DNA from: Hawksworthiomyces lignivorus
Lineage: Eukaryota > Ascomycota > Sordariomycetes > Ophiostomatales > Ophiostomataceae
Length of the DNA: 64,000 bases
Reading direction: 5' to 3'
Assembly: GCA_002917075.1 (NCBI GenBank)
Contig: NTMA01000019.1
Coordinates: 1 to 64,000, forward strand
This document shows, piece by piece, positions 55,338 to 64,000 of this stretch. The notes beneath the pieces are model-generated. The model was given only the letters and a program-made list of their open reading frames with translations, was not told where the DNA came from and searched no databases. Positions within the stretch are counted from its first letter, which is position 1; every line of letters begins with the position of its first letter. The position numbers and the translations under genes are program-made.

Positions 55338-55637
55338 GATGCACGATTGATTGTCAGAATATCTTGTGTTATTACGCTATTCATAAATCAAATTTAGCTG
55401 GTTGTGTCATTGTTCATGAGCCGCTACAGAACGTTGAGGAATTGGAAGACGCAGGGTTCTCTAAAGAAGTCTAGACTTCAGGGCAAATATTTTATGGGCA
55501 ACTATGGCTGTAGCACAATTAAATATTGACCCCGCAACGAACATGGGCACAGAGCATGTTCATATTAGCAATTATATATACTCGGATATTGTTTACTGCG
55601 TCGATAGAGACTTTCAAAATGAACTATGACTAAGAGA

Positions 55638-57254
55638 CTATAAAAAAATAAAATCCTTGTACTCATTCTCCCAAGCCTCCCGACACTTTTTCTTGTAGAG
55701 CTGCATTCCTGCCATGTAATTCAAAGCTTCTCTTGGCTTTCCAGGGATATTATCTCCAAAATACCAGCTTTCCGTCTGAGAGAAGAGTCCTTCCTTCGCT
55801 GTCTCATTGACATGTTCGCGCCACGCCAGCTCTGCATCTACCGTTGGCTGAACGGAATAGTATTTTTTCTTCCTCATATAGGTCAAGCAATTCGCAATAA
55901 ATTCTCCCTGTGCCTCCACACAAGCTGGGCCAGTCGCAAAGGCAGTAGGTGCTTGTGGTCCGTATGTCATGAAGAAATTGGGAAAGTTGGCGACCGTCAA
56001 GCCCAGATGAGTCAGGGTGCCATTAGACCAGTGATCTTTTATCGAAGTTCCATCAACACCTCGAATATCAATTTGCGATAAACTTCCAGTAACAGCATCA
56101 AAGCCAGTGGCCAAAACGACAACATCAATAGGGTACTCAGTGCCATCTTTGGTTTTGATGCTGTTAGACGTGAAAGTATCGACAGGATTAACCTTTAGGT
56201 CAACAATATCGACATTATCCCTATTGTAGCATTCAAAGTAGCCTTGCTCCAAAGACACACGCTTAGTGCCATATGGATGAGGCGGAATTTTGGGTGCAAG
56301 CTTTTCGGCTTTGACGGGATCGTTGATACGTACGCGAGTCTTTTCATACCAAAACTTGTAGGCAGTGTCATTTGCTTCTTTACTTTTGAGCACATCGGAA
56401 AACGTGCCAAGCCAAAAGTACACTCCACCTTTGGCATAAAGCTCTTCGTACAGGGTAAGCCTTTCCTCTTCGGAAACATTGAGACACAGGCGAGGATCGA
56501 AATCGTAGAGGAATCCGGCGTAAGTAGATTGCATAATCTTCACCATTTCTCCATAATTTTTTTTAAACTCGTTGTTCCGTTCCTTGGTGATTATTTTCTG
56601 CCCCATAGGTAATGCAAGGTTAGGTGTACGCTGGAAGACAGTGAGTTCTTTGACCTGAGAGGAAATAGATTGAATGACCTGAACGCCGCTCGCGCCAGTT
56701 CCAATGACAGCGACACGCTTGTCTTGGAACGTGATAGATTTATCCCAGAAACCAGTATGGCAGATTTGTCCAGAGAATTTGTCTAAACCCGCGAATGGAG
56801 GAATATACGCTTTGGATGCGAAGCCGGTGCAGAAAACAACGTGAGTTGCATAAGCAGTAAATGTAGAACCTCCTTTCGATACTTGGAGATCCCACTGGCT
56901 TGCATGCTGGTTCCAATGTGCAGCTTGCACTCTGGCGTTGAAAGTGATATCTTTATTGAGATCCCAAACTTTGGCAACATGAGCAAAGTACCGAATAATC
57001 TCGTCTCTACCTGGGTATCTTTCCGTCCACTCCCAGTTATCGAAAAGCTTCGGGTCGGTCAGTTGATAAACGGGGCATTCGGTGTCGACACGTGCACCTG
57101 GATAATTGTTCCAGTACCAAACCCCCCCCAATTCAGCACCAGCTTCAAACATGTGAGTAGTGAAGCCTAAGCCGCGAAGACGATGAAGAGTGTGTGTACC
57201 ACCGAACCCTCCTCCGATAATTGCAACATCATACTTGTTCTCCAATGAGCCCAT
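55638..57254 (-). CDS. Baeyer-Villiger flavin monooxygenase
   Basis: The frame from the ATG at 57254 gives 538 aa, the size of cyclohexanone-monooxygenase-type enzymes. The FAD site is VAIIGGGFGGTHTLHRL, followed by GGVWYWNNYPGARVDTECPV. The Baeyer-Villiger fingerprint is FSGQICHTGFWD (FxGxxxHTxxW). The NADPH site is VAVIGTGASGVQVIQSI, and DVVVLATGFDAVTGSL is the ATG motif. The enzyme inserts oxygen next to a ketone to form an ester or lactone using NADPH and O2. Upstream in the same frame is a hydrophobic stretch (SSIYALAIFFFGFLSFGALF) lacking ATG, which might be an N-terminal anchor from an alternative start. GSLEN is oddly repeated on both sides of it. This is the key oxidative enzyme of the second cluster. 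Confidence 0.92.
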   Translation of the reverse strand: MGSLENKYDVAIIGGGFGGTHTLHRLRGLGFTTHMFEAGAELGGVWYWNNYPGARVDTECPVYQLTDPKLFDNWEWTERYPGRDEIIRYFAHVAKVWDLNKDITFNARVQAAHWNQHASQWDLQVSKGGSTFTAYATHVVFCTGFASKAYIPPFAGLDKFSGQICHTGFWDKSITFQDKRVAVIGTGASGVQVIQSISSQVKELTVFQRTPNLALPMGQKIITKERNNEFKKNYGEMVKIMQSTYAGFLYDFDPRLCLNVSEEERLTLYEELYAKGGVYFWLGTFSDVLKSKEANDTAYKFWYEKTRVRINDPVKAEKLAPKIPPHPYGTKRVSLEQGYFECYNRDNVDIVDLKVNPVDTFTSNSIKTKDGTEYPIDVVVLATGFDAVTGSLSQIDIRGVDGTSIKDHWSNGTLTHLGLTVANFPNFFMTYGPQAPTAFATGPACVEAQGEFIANCLTYMRKKKYYSVQPTVDAELAWREHVNETAKEGLFSQTESWYFGDNIPGKPREALNYMAGMQLYKKKCREAWENEYKDFIFL

Positions 57255-58181
57255 TTTTGCAAATTGGAACGCAGAAAATAATGCACCAAAAGAAAGAAAC
57301 CCAAAAAAGAAGATAGCCAATGCGTAAATACTAGAAAGAGGACTTCGACGATAATTCTCCAAACTTCCAGCTATTTAAAGTTATAGTTGATTAAATAGAC
57401 TTAAAATATACTTGGCTGTTCATGACACTACTTTCTCCTCATTGTTTCTTACCTAAACAGATTATAGGCCTTTCGAAATTGCCAACTGAAGTGTCGGTGT
57501 TCGATCTCCGCGAATGGTTTTTTGACGAAGCAGCCACAACGACATAGTCGAAAAGTACCCGCTGCAAGAAAAGAGCTGACACAATAAGTCGATTTTAAAA
57601 GATTATAGTATGATACTGGTTTGAGTTATAGCATCTCACCACGCCATGGCACAGAGGTTAGAATGGTGGTGTGCACTAGTGAGAAGAGAATTTTCTGCTT
57701 CCCAGAGCCCGCTGATCTCTCTGTGGCAGATGGCTAGGAAAAGACTGGGTGCCACTCGAATTTCTAAAATCTTCTACAAATCATTTGTTAGAGGATTCGC
57801 CAAAATAGCTACGCAGCTATAAACCGTACCCAAGATAATTCAACGGGTTGATAGTAAACTGTTGCCTACCTGGTAGGATAAATAAGCTAAAGCAAATGAA
57901 TTACATTCAACCATTTATACCAACATTTTTCTGTTACCACATCTCACTTATTTGTGTTCCGATTTCGCCGCAGTTCTACAGTTGCTGATATAGCGAAACT
58001 ACAAGAAAGAAGAGACCTACAACAAGGAAAAAGGATAGTAGCGTCCCTTTTTTTTTTTTTTTTTTTTAAAAAAAGAAAAAAAAGTAGAATTCACCTAATT
58101 CCAGATCAGACTCTCTTGACCTTATATCGGTTGTTGAGTAGTAATTATATAATATTTAAATCACCTGATGTAGTATATGTT
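57255..58181. other. Gene-free interval upstream of the monooxygenase
   Basis: No supported gene. It carries an adjacent poly-T and A-rich run at about 58049-58083. Short frames here lack domains. Confidence 0.5.
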
Positions 58182-58645
58182 TGTTGAGTTCAGGTGAGCA
58201 GATTGTTAATTGAAAAAAAGGAGAGATAACTGTGCCTACGGTAGTCTGTGGCTAAACCTTTTAGTAAGGGGTAGTCACAGTGCGTTATATACAGTAAATG
58301 AGTGTAATTCATACATTGCCCAACTCAACATATGTGTCAGCGCAGTTGTAGAGAATGCATTGTCTTGATTAAGCCCAACTAAGTAGTCTACGCCTAATTG
58401 CCTCACTATTTATCTATGAGATATAAGTGCCTAAGGCCCTCAGAATACTGGCCTCTGATTGGTCAGAGTTATGCACTTGCTGACAGTATGTTGTTGAGCT
58501 CAGATGATGCAGAAGGTTAATTGAAAAAGGAGAGATAACTATGCCTACGGGTAGTGCGAGGGCTACATAAGGCCTCTTAGTAAAGGGTATTTACAGTGCG
58601 ATATATATAGTGATAATGTGATACTAATACGGTATGGACTTAACA
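58182..58645 (+). mobile_element. TRIM-like element: two TG...CA direct repeats around a 161-bp spacer
   Basis: Repeat A (58182-58330) starts TGTTGAGTT and ends AACTCAACA, a perfect 9-bp inverted pair. Repeat B (58492-58645) starts TGTTGAGCT and ends ACTTAACA. They share GGAGAGATAACT, TGCCTACGG and CAGTGCG blocks in the same order, with roughly three-quarters identity. Both begin TG and end CA, as LTRs do, and the 161-bp spacer is too short to code. This fits a terminal-repeat retrotransposon in miniature. Against this, no target duplication flanks the whole, whereas TATGT borders repeat A on both sides, which would fit a solo insertion. Confidence 0.5.
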
Positions 58646-58651
58646 TCGAGA

Positions 58652-58901
58652 ATTAATGCACGCACCGTCCTTTTTGTAATAAGAGGCACCGCCCCCTGCT
58701 CAATAGTATATTCTGATTGGCCACATCAACTCTATCAGTATTTTTATCGTACATCTGCCTTAACCTTTTGATGGCTCAGTACGGAGTAAAAGGCGCCTGG
58801 TGTGGCCTACTTAGGTAATCTAGTTCGTGTAGTCAATCAGAATATCCTATTGTGCAGAGGGGGCGGTGCCTCTATTAAAAAAGGGCGGTGCGTGTATTAA
58901 T
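58652..58901. mobile_element. MITE with about 60-bp terminal inverted repeats
   Basis: The left arm (from 58652: ATTAATGCACGCACCG, then AGAGGCACCGCCCCCTG and ATATTCTGATTG) is repeated inverted at the right arm ending 58901. The arms match over some 60 bp with few differences, around a 110-bp centre. ATTAAT, containing TTAA, is found at both edges and may be the target duplication. There is no coding capacity. It lies immediately upstream of the YVTN gene. Confidence 0.75.
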
Positions 58902-60438
58902 TTTAAATCATGTTTGTGTCAGTGAGTGGATAGGCCTGTGGATTGTAGCCAATCAGGTAAATGATTTAATCGGCGCCAAAGGCTCCAAAATACACAAACA
59001 TGAGTTAAATGTATGTACATTTCGATGGCTCATAGCCATCTATGTTGCTTTGCTAGCATCTACTTCGGTCACCGCACAAGTACAAGCTACGGCGCTTGAA
59101 GGGGCTGGCGCTCCCATCTCTGACGTTGATCGTCTCTACACGGGCGATCAATCTTCTAATACCATCACCGTCATCAAGCCTTTAACAGGCGAAGTTCTCG
59201 GGACCATTAGCTTGGGTAGTAGTCGGCTTTCTGATGTCATAGGACCTCAATACATTCGAACCGTCAATTCTCACGGGTTAGGCTTCTCTCGAGACGGAAA
59301 GTACATTGTCTCTCTCAGTGTTACGACCAACACCGTGACAGTCATCCGCTGTGTTGATAATAGCATCGTATCGCAGACTTTCGCCGATAGGAATTCTCAT
59401 GAGGCCTTTTTTGCTCCGGACAACCGCACTATCTGGGTGGGCACTCGTGGTGTTGACTCGGTTGATTTAATCGATGGCTTGAAGGGAGGCGTCATCGATA
59501 AGAACCCGACTTGGGGTGGTCCTAGCAAGGTTCTCTTTAGTCCCGATGGCAAGACAGCATACGTCAATCACATTCGGTCACCATCAGTTTCGTTTATCGA
59601 CGTAAAGAGCCGAAGGGTAATCTACAACCTCACCGGGCTTGCAGATTCTTTTTCATCAGATATAATACTCTCAGCAGACGGCCGCAGTCTGTGGATCGCA
59701 CATAAAATGATTGGCAAGGTTAGTGTCATCTCTACAGCGAAACGCCAGATCGTGTCAATCATAGAAACTGGTCTCGAGACAAACCATCCCAACTTTGCAG
59801 TAATCAACGGCACGACGCATGGCTTCGTCACGGTGGCTGCTTTCAATTTGACGAAAGTCTATGCACAACCTGACCCTGACCAGCCGCCGCGGTACTTAAC
59901 ATCTATTAGGGCGAGTGGTATTGAGCCCCATGGGCTCTGGCCAAGCCCAGATAATACTCATATGTATGCCGTCAATGAGCACAGCGATACAGTGGACTTT
60001 ATCGACCTGGCTACTATGTCTGTAGTCAAAACAGTTGACGTTGGGCAGGAGGGTCAAGCTCTGGTATATGTAGCAAATGCAGTGCCAAAAGGAGACGGCA
60101 CACAGAATCTTGGGCGTCAAGGGCTCTTTGACACGCCGGCTAACAACAGACTCGTGCAAGTGAACGGCGAGCATTCCCCGAATGGAACGGCCCTCATCAC
60201 GATCCGAGAGCAAAATGGCCTCGACATGTTTCAGATCATTGGAAGAAGCCTCAAGCTGAATGGCACTTACACTGCTTCCGCGGTGTGCTTAAAATGTGGC
60301 GGGGCTCGGATTCCGCTTGTTGATTTCGTAGCCTCGTCTCCGACAACGACGGGATGTGGGCCAGCCCCACGAGTCTTGGCATTTTTCAAGTTTAATGGGG
60401 TGTACGATTTGAATTCCGTTGAGGTTGCAGTGAAGTGA
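58888..60438 (+). CDS. Secreted YVTN-type beta-propeller protein, start codon not found
   Basis: A long open frame ends at 60438. A signal-peptide-like stretch (FRWLIAIYVALLASTSVTA) near 59013 is followed by a repeat domain: LYTGDQSSNTITVIKPLTG, GLGFSRDGKYIVSLSVTTNT, VLFSPDGKTAYVNHIRSPSV, ILSADGRSLWIAHKM, GLWPSPDNTHMYAVNEHSD. This spacing is typical of YncE/YVTN seven-bladed propellers. The C-terminus has a CLKCGG pair and a further Cys. Its role is unknown; such proteins may bind metals, wall polymers or small ligands outside the cell. No in-frame ATG precedes the signal peptide after the nearest stop; the ATGs at 59000 and 59012 are in other frames. The 58652-58901 MITE abuts the gene and the frame begins within it, so the true start may be lost or lie in an upstream exon. 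Confidence 0.75.
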   Translation: MRVLILNHVCVSEWIGLWIVANQVNDLIGAKGSKIHKHELNVCTFRWLIAIYVALLASTSVTAQVQATALEGAGAPISDVDRLYTGDQSSNTITVIKPLTGEVLGTISLGSSRLSDVIGPQYIRTVNSHGLGFSRDGKYIVSLSVTTNTVTVIRCVDNSIVSQTFADRNSHEAFFAPDNRTIWVGTRGVDSVDLIDGLKGGVIDKNPTWGGPSKVLFSPDGKTAYVNHIRSPSVSFIDVKSRRVIYNLTGLADSFSSDIILSADGRSLWIAHKMIGKVSVISTAKRQIVSIIETGLETNHPNFAVINGTTHGFVTVAAFNLTKVYAQPDPDQPPRYLTSIRASGIEPHGLWPSPDNTHMYAVNEHSDTVDFIDLATMSVVKTVDVGQEGQALVYVANAVPKGDGTQNLGRQGLFDTPANNRLVQVNGEHSPNGTALITIREQNGLDMFQIIGRSLKLNGTYTASAVCLKCGGARIPLVDFVASSPTTTGCGPAPRVLAFFKFNGVYDLNSVEVAVK

Positions 60439-60758
60439 AAGGGCTTCATGGTCATATTTCTGGTTTAGGTGGAAATAAGCAGAAGCTAGAAAAAATATTG
60501 TTAACAGAGTAAAAAAGACGCAGTCACAAAATAATTGTTGACAATTTCTTGTAATAAGGAATATTGTGAGTAGCAACTTATCCAGCTTTCTTTTCGGAGA
60601 TATACGTATGAGCATCAGCGCACCTTGTTAGGTCGGAAGTGCCATTGCCCCAATTATTACTAAACAGGGGCGGACAATGTACCGACAGGTATTGCGGTAA
60701 AGCATATAAGAGATGTATACTCGCTGACAATTTGTTTGACTTCTGGTACTTTACATGC
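60439..60758. other. Short gene-free interval
   Basis: No gene seen between the propeller gene and the LINE insertion; AT-rich 3' flank. Confidence 0.5.
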
Positions 60759-60773
60759 CTAGCATAGATTCAA
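60759..60773 (+). repeat. LINE target-site duplication, left copy
   Basis: CTAGCATAGATTCAA here is repeated exactly at 62610-62624, bracketing the LINE. The bases just outside each copy differ. Confidence 0.9.
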
Positions 60774-62609
60774 ACTATAGTTATCCCAAAGCCCGACAAG
60801 ACTCCCACCGAAAGGCAGGAGGCTAAGAGCTGGCGGCCTATAGCACTACTAAGCACGGTAGGCAAGGCCATCGAGGCCTCAGTGGCCCGCCGGCTCACGG
60901 AGGCTGCCGAAGACAACCACATCCTCCCAGAGGGGCCAGATGGGCAAGTGGGTAGCCGGCGGCAAGGCCTCCCTGCTTCAACTAGACATACAGGGCGCAT
61001 TCGATAACGTAGACCACCGCTGGCTAGTCTACACGCTTCAGTCCCTACGCCTTCTCGACTGACTAATGGCGTGGGTCCGCAACTACCTCACCGACCGCAC
61101 CACGGAGCTGGCGTTCGACGGCAAAACCACTCCGACACGGCCGGTCACCGCCGGAGTGCCCCAAGGCTCCCCTCTATTGCCGATCCTATTCATCCTCTTT
61201 ACCACACCGTTATTCAGGGAGCTGGAAAAGGTGCTCGGAATCACTACAGTAGGCTTCGCCGACGACACTAATACACTAACTGTGGATAAAACAATACGAC
61301 TGTGTTGTTATCGCCTCCGTCTGGTGTGGGATATCGCCGTACGGTGGGCACAGGCCCGAGGCGTCGCCATCGCGCCGACGAAGAGCGAGCTCCTCCACTT
61401 CTGCCGGGCATGGCAGGCTCCCACCGAAGCCCTCCGGCTGAATGTCGACACCGTCTTACAACTATTTACAGAGGCCCGATTCCTCGATATCTGGCTCGAT
61501 AGAAGACTAACCTTCGCCACACACTACAACAAAGTCACCAAGAAACTTAAAACACAAAACCTAGTCCTCACGAGGCTCACAGACAAAACGTGGGGTTGTA
61601 CTCTCCCCTAAACACACATCGTCTTCACGACAACGATCCGGAGCCTGATCGCCTTCGACGTTGTCGGTGTACCAATCCCCACACCGAAGGGTAGGACGAC
61701 CAAAGGGCTGACCAAACGGTTGGACAAGAGATACAACGACTATCTTCGTACTGTCACCGGTACATTCGACTCCATATCGTTGCCTCTATTGTACACGGAG
61801 GCAGGGCTCACACAACTAGATTTATACCTCAACCAACGACAGACCACACTCTTGAATCGAGAAGACTACCGAGCCCAATCCCGGGCCATAGGCCGCACCA
61901 TCACAACCACACTCGGCGGCCGCCGGCGTCGTACCACGGTAGATCCCTGTACTCAATACGACGGCATCCTAACCTCCTGGGATAAAGACCACACGCTAGC
62001 CCAGCGGCAGGAACGTTGGCACCGTCTCACGGAACCCCGGCAGAGGCCTACCAACCAATCTCCCCGGTGGGTCGGTAGAGATGTGGCCAGGGCCCACCGA
62101 CACCTCACCAAAGCCGAAAGCAGTCTTCTGACACAGGTGCGTACGGGCCACATCGGCCTGACGGCGCACCTCCACTGCATACACAAAAACCGAGACTCCC
62201 CTCTGCGCCTGCGGCGCGGAGGAGACCCCGGAGCACGTAATACTACACTGCCCCGATACGGCAGGAAAACCCCCGGTATGGTCCCAGACTCCGGCTGACC
62301 TGAATCACCGCCTGAATACGGGAGGGCCGGCGGCCCGTCCCGTACTACGGTGACTCAAACAGAGCGGGCGCATACCAGCGTATAACTTGGCAGGCAAACT
62401 CGAGGAGGATACGTCACAGGCGTAGCCCTGCTCACCACTACTGTAATTCCCTTTGTTTAACCACTACCACCACTACTACTACTACTACTCAGACTGTCTC
62501 ATTTTGTACAATAATATCTTTATTTAATTAGGCGGTGGTTTCTGCCCCAGAGGGTTCCACCTAGAATAGACGTAAATAGTCAGGATTGGCTAATAAATAC
62601 GATTAAACT
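60774..62609 (+). mobile_element. 5'-truncated LINE (non-LTR retrotransposon), Tad-like, inactive
   Basis: The element starts inside the reverse transcriptase (IVIPKPDKTPTERQEAKSWR) and continues with LLQLDIQGAFDNVDHRWL, AGVPQGSPLLPILFILF and the catalytic box GFADDTNTLTV. The C-terminal region ends with a zinc-knuckle-like CACGAEETPEHVILHC found in a shifted frame near 62205-62255. Stops (TGA near 61040, TAA near 61609) and frameshifts show it is dead. The 3' untranslated part (about 62300-62609) matches fragments at 53127-53377 and 35331-35425. Flanking 15-bp duplications prove target-primed insertion of a truncated copy. Clade assignment as Tad/I-like is by motif impression only. Confidence 0.88.
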
Positions 62610-62624
62610 CTAGCATAGATTCAA
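62610..62624 (+). repeat. LINE target-site duplication, right copy
   Basis: Exact repeat of the 15-bp CTAGCATAGATTCAA found at 60759-60773. It follows the LINE terminus AATACGATTAAACT. Confidence 0.9.
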
Positions 62625-63723
62625 GCATAGATTCATAATCGTCGCTACCCTGGCTTCGGTACTTAAGCCGGCTCAAACAATTATGGAAGGTACTGTCAAA
62701 GTCCATCTATACAACATTGTTGAATTTCTTGTAAAACTCCGGCCACTTTGGAACGATGTCTGTTATGAACCAGAATGCCTATTCCTTAGAGTTTTGCACC
62801 GACTAACAATCTTGCAATATTCCGTTTTGACGAAGTTTGGACTAAAGACTCAAATTGGTTCTTGAATGAGCAAGCTACTAAATCATATTACAAGCATTTT
62901 TTTTTTTATATTTCTGTACCAATGATGCTAGAGAGAGATCAAGTCTTGTGAGTGATATAAATTTCATAATCCGTCCTGTTACTTGGTAGGTGGGGAATAA
63001 GCAGTACTTTGCTTAGAGAGTTACACTGTAACGCCACCCCTCTCACGAAATCATTGAGCCTGCCTATAGTATGGGACGACGAAGACTTAAAAACTAGGGC
63101 TGAGGAGGGCTGGGATACTCTAAAACAGTCTACTATTAACAACTGGGTTGATGAGATTCCTACAATTTTAAAGCAGGTAGCTGATTCATATCAATTAGCT
63201 GGTAGAATGTCAGGATATTAGTTAGAAATAGAAGGAGTGAGAAAGGTGTGGGTGGATTATAGAGGCTTAATGATTTCGTGAGGGTGGTGAACGCGTAGTC
63301 CTAATTACTTCGACAACAAGCTGACAAAGCAAATAGGAGAGCGTGTATTAGGTTGTAGGTACGTTACTGACACGAATTTAGAGAAGGACATTGATTTCAA
63401 TGAAGAAATTAGCCCTCATGATAATAAACCAGAAGAATATTTGTGCTTCGCTCTCTCACCAGCATTATTTCTACGGCCAATTGGTCGATCCTTTCATAAG
63501 ATGACGCCACCGCCATCAATGCGAGATCTACGCTGCATGTGTGAATAAGGAATATATAAACAAGCCGGCTGCTCAACAATAGATATAAATTTCAAAAGAC
63601 GGTATATTCCAATGGTCATAGGAAGCCTTCAGAAAGGAAGAAATACATGCGCAATTTTTATAATTAATAGAATTCTTAATTTTCAGTTCATTAAAATCAA
63701 CGAAAGAAGAAGACAAAAACTAA
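62625..63723. other. Interval with a possible transposase remnant
   Basis: No intact gene. A 70-codon frame at 63009-63221 includes LPIVWDDEDLKTRAEEGWDT and INNWVDEIPTILKQVADSYQ, which faintly resembles the C-terminal tail of Tc1/mariner-type DDE transposases. The similarity is an impression only. The rest is AT-rich. Confidence 0.35.
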
Positions 63724-64000
63724 TTAAATATTTTTGATGATTTCCGGCAATAGTGCCTTGTTGTACTCCCATAAAACAGTTGCAAAGGGAGCTGAGAATG
63801 CCGCTCCCGTATACCACGTTGACCGGTGCCCTTGAAGCGCGACTTGCTTTTGGATCAAACCACTCTTCACAACTTCAGCGGTCAGGCGTGGGTGCATCTT
63901 CCCATGATCTGAAAACATAGGGAAACTAAGCTTTTCGGAACCATCTAACTTTTGAACTGTGCCAACGTCCATCATAGAACTGATAGTCCTGTTAATAAGA
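63724..64000 (-). CDS. C-terminal part of a probable FAD-dependent oxidoreductase (runs off the window)
   Basis: The minus-strand frame ending at 63724 reads MHPRLTAEVVKSGLIQKQVA, LQGHRSTWYTGAAFSAPFAT and VLWEYNKALLPEIIKNI. The R-S-T-W-Y-T-G-A-A-F pattern followed by VLWEYN and LLP is the C-terminal signature of a group of fungal FAD/NAD(P)-binding oxidoreductases of about 500 aa. A TTATTAACAG acceptor-like sequence near 63986-63995 suggests the exon begins close to the window edge. The gene's 5' part lies beyond base 64000. The cofactor-binding domain is not visible here, so the family call rests on the tail alone. Confidence 0.55.
   Translation of the reverse strand, partial: LINRTISSMMDVGTVQKLDGSEKLSFPMFSDHGKMHPRLTAEVVKSGLIQKQVALQGHRSTWYTGAAFSAPFATVLWEYNKALLPEIIKNI

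Noticed and set aside
39296..57254. Secondary-metabolite biosynthetic cluster
   Set aside because: No PKS, NRPS, terpene synthase or prenyltransferase is present, so catabolism or detoxification fits better. The region outside the window was not seen.
1..64000. tRNA, rRNA genes and CRISPR arrays
   Set aside because: No cloverleaf-like or rRNA sequence was recognised by eye and no regularly spaced repeats of CRISPR type occur; a covariance-model scan would be needed to exclude divergent tRNAs.

Overview
This window is the left end of a chromosome of a filamentous ascomycete (Pezizomycotina). Base 1 lies in a CCCTAA-type telomere array. Genes carry 55-78 bp GT-AG introns with CTAAC-like branch sites, and the coding content is typical of such fungi: three Zn2Cys6 regulators, MFS efflux pumps, short-chain dehydrogenases (SDRs) and small secreted peptides. 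Exon models were derived by hand from splice signals and family conservation, so internal exon borders are proposals.

Layout. 0-12 kb, subtelomere: telomere, degenerate tandem repeats and purine tracts; an S9 peptidase gene interrupted by one TAG; a 55-residue secreted peptide; a membrane prolyl 4-hydroxylase; an inverted-repeat transposable element; a 12-bp coding-like minisatellite; and a feruloyl-esterase-like pseudogene with four in-frame TAG codons. 12-23 kb, first metabolic cluster: fumarylacetoacetase-family hydrolase head-to-head with a Zn2Cys6 regulator, an MFS transporter, a cupin protein and an amidohydrolase, probably a ring or heterocycle degradation set. 23-28 kb, decaying region: a sulfatase and an amino-acid permease face away from each other and both lack their 5' parts, followed by a zinc-cluster regulator with a nonsense codon. 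29-34.5 kb: two long intronless genes of bacterial-type families, Fe-S L-serine dehydratase and oleate hydratase.

36.9-38.3 kb holds a second secreted peptide and a gene fragment cut by a second copy of the inverted-repeat element. 39-57 kb is a second, larger cluster: HSL-type esterase, EthD-like protein, PRISE-type enone reductase, two SDRs, Zn2Cys6 regulator, TRI12-type efflux pump, cyclase-family metal hydrolase and Baeyer-Villiger monooxygenase. No polyketide synthase, NRPS or terpene synthase is present, so I infer a catabolic or detoxifying route in which an alcohol is oxidised to a ketone, the ketone is converted to a lactone or ester, and that is hydrolysed.

58-64 kb is transposon-rich: a TRIM-like direct-repeat pair, a 250-bp MITE with long terminal inverted repeats, a secreted YVTN beta-propeller gene with no visible ATG, and a 5'-truncated LINE with a perfect 15-bp target-site duplication. 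Two further LINE 3' ends lie at 35.3 and 53.1 kb. The window ends inside the last exon of a probable flavin oxidoreductase.
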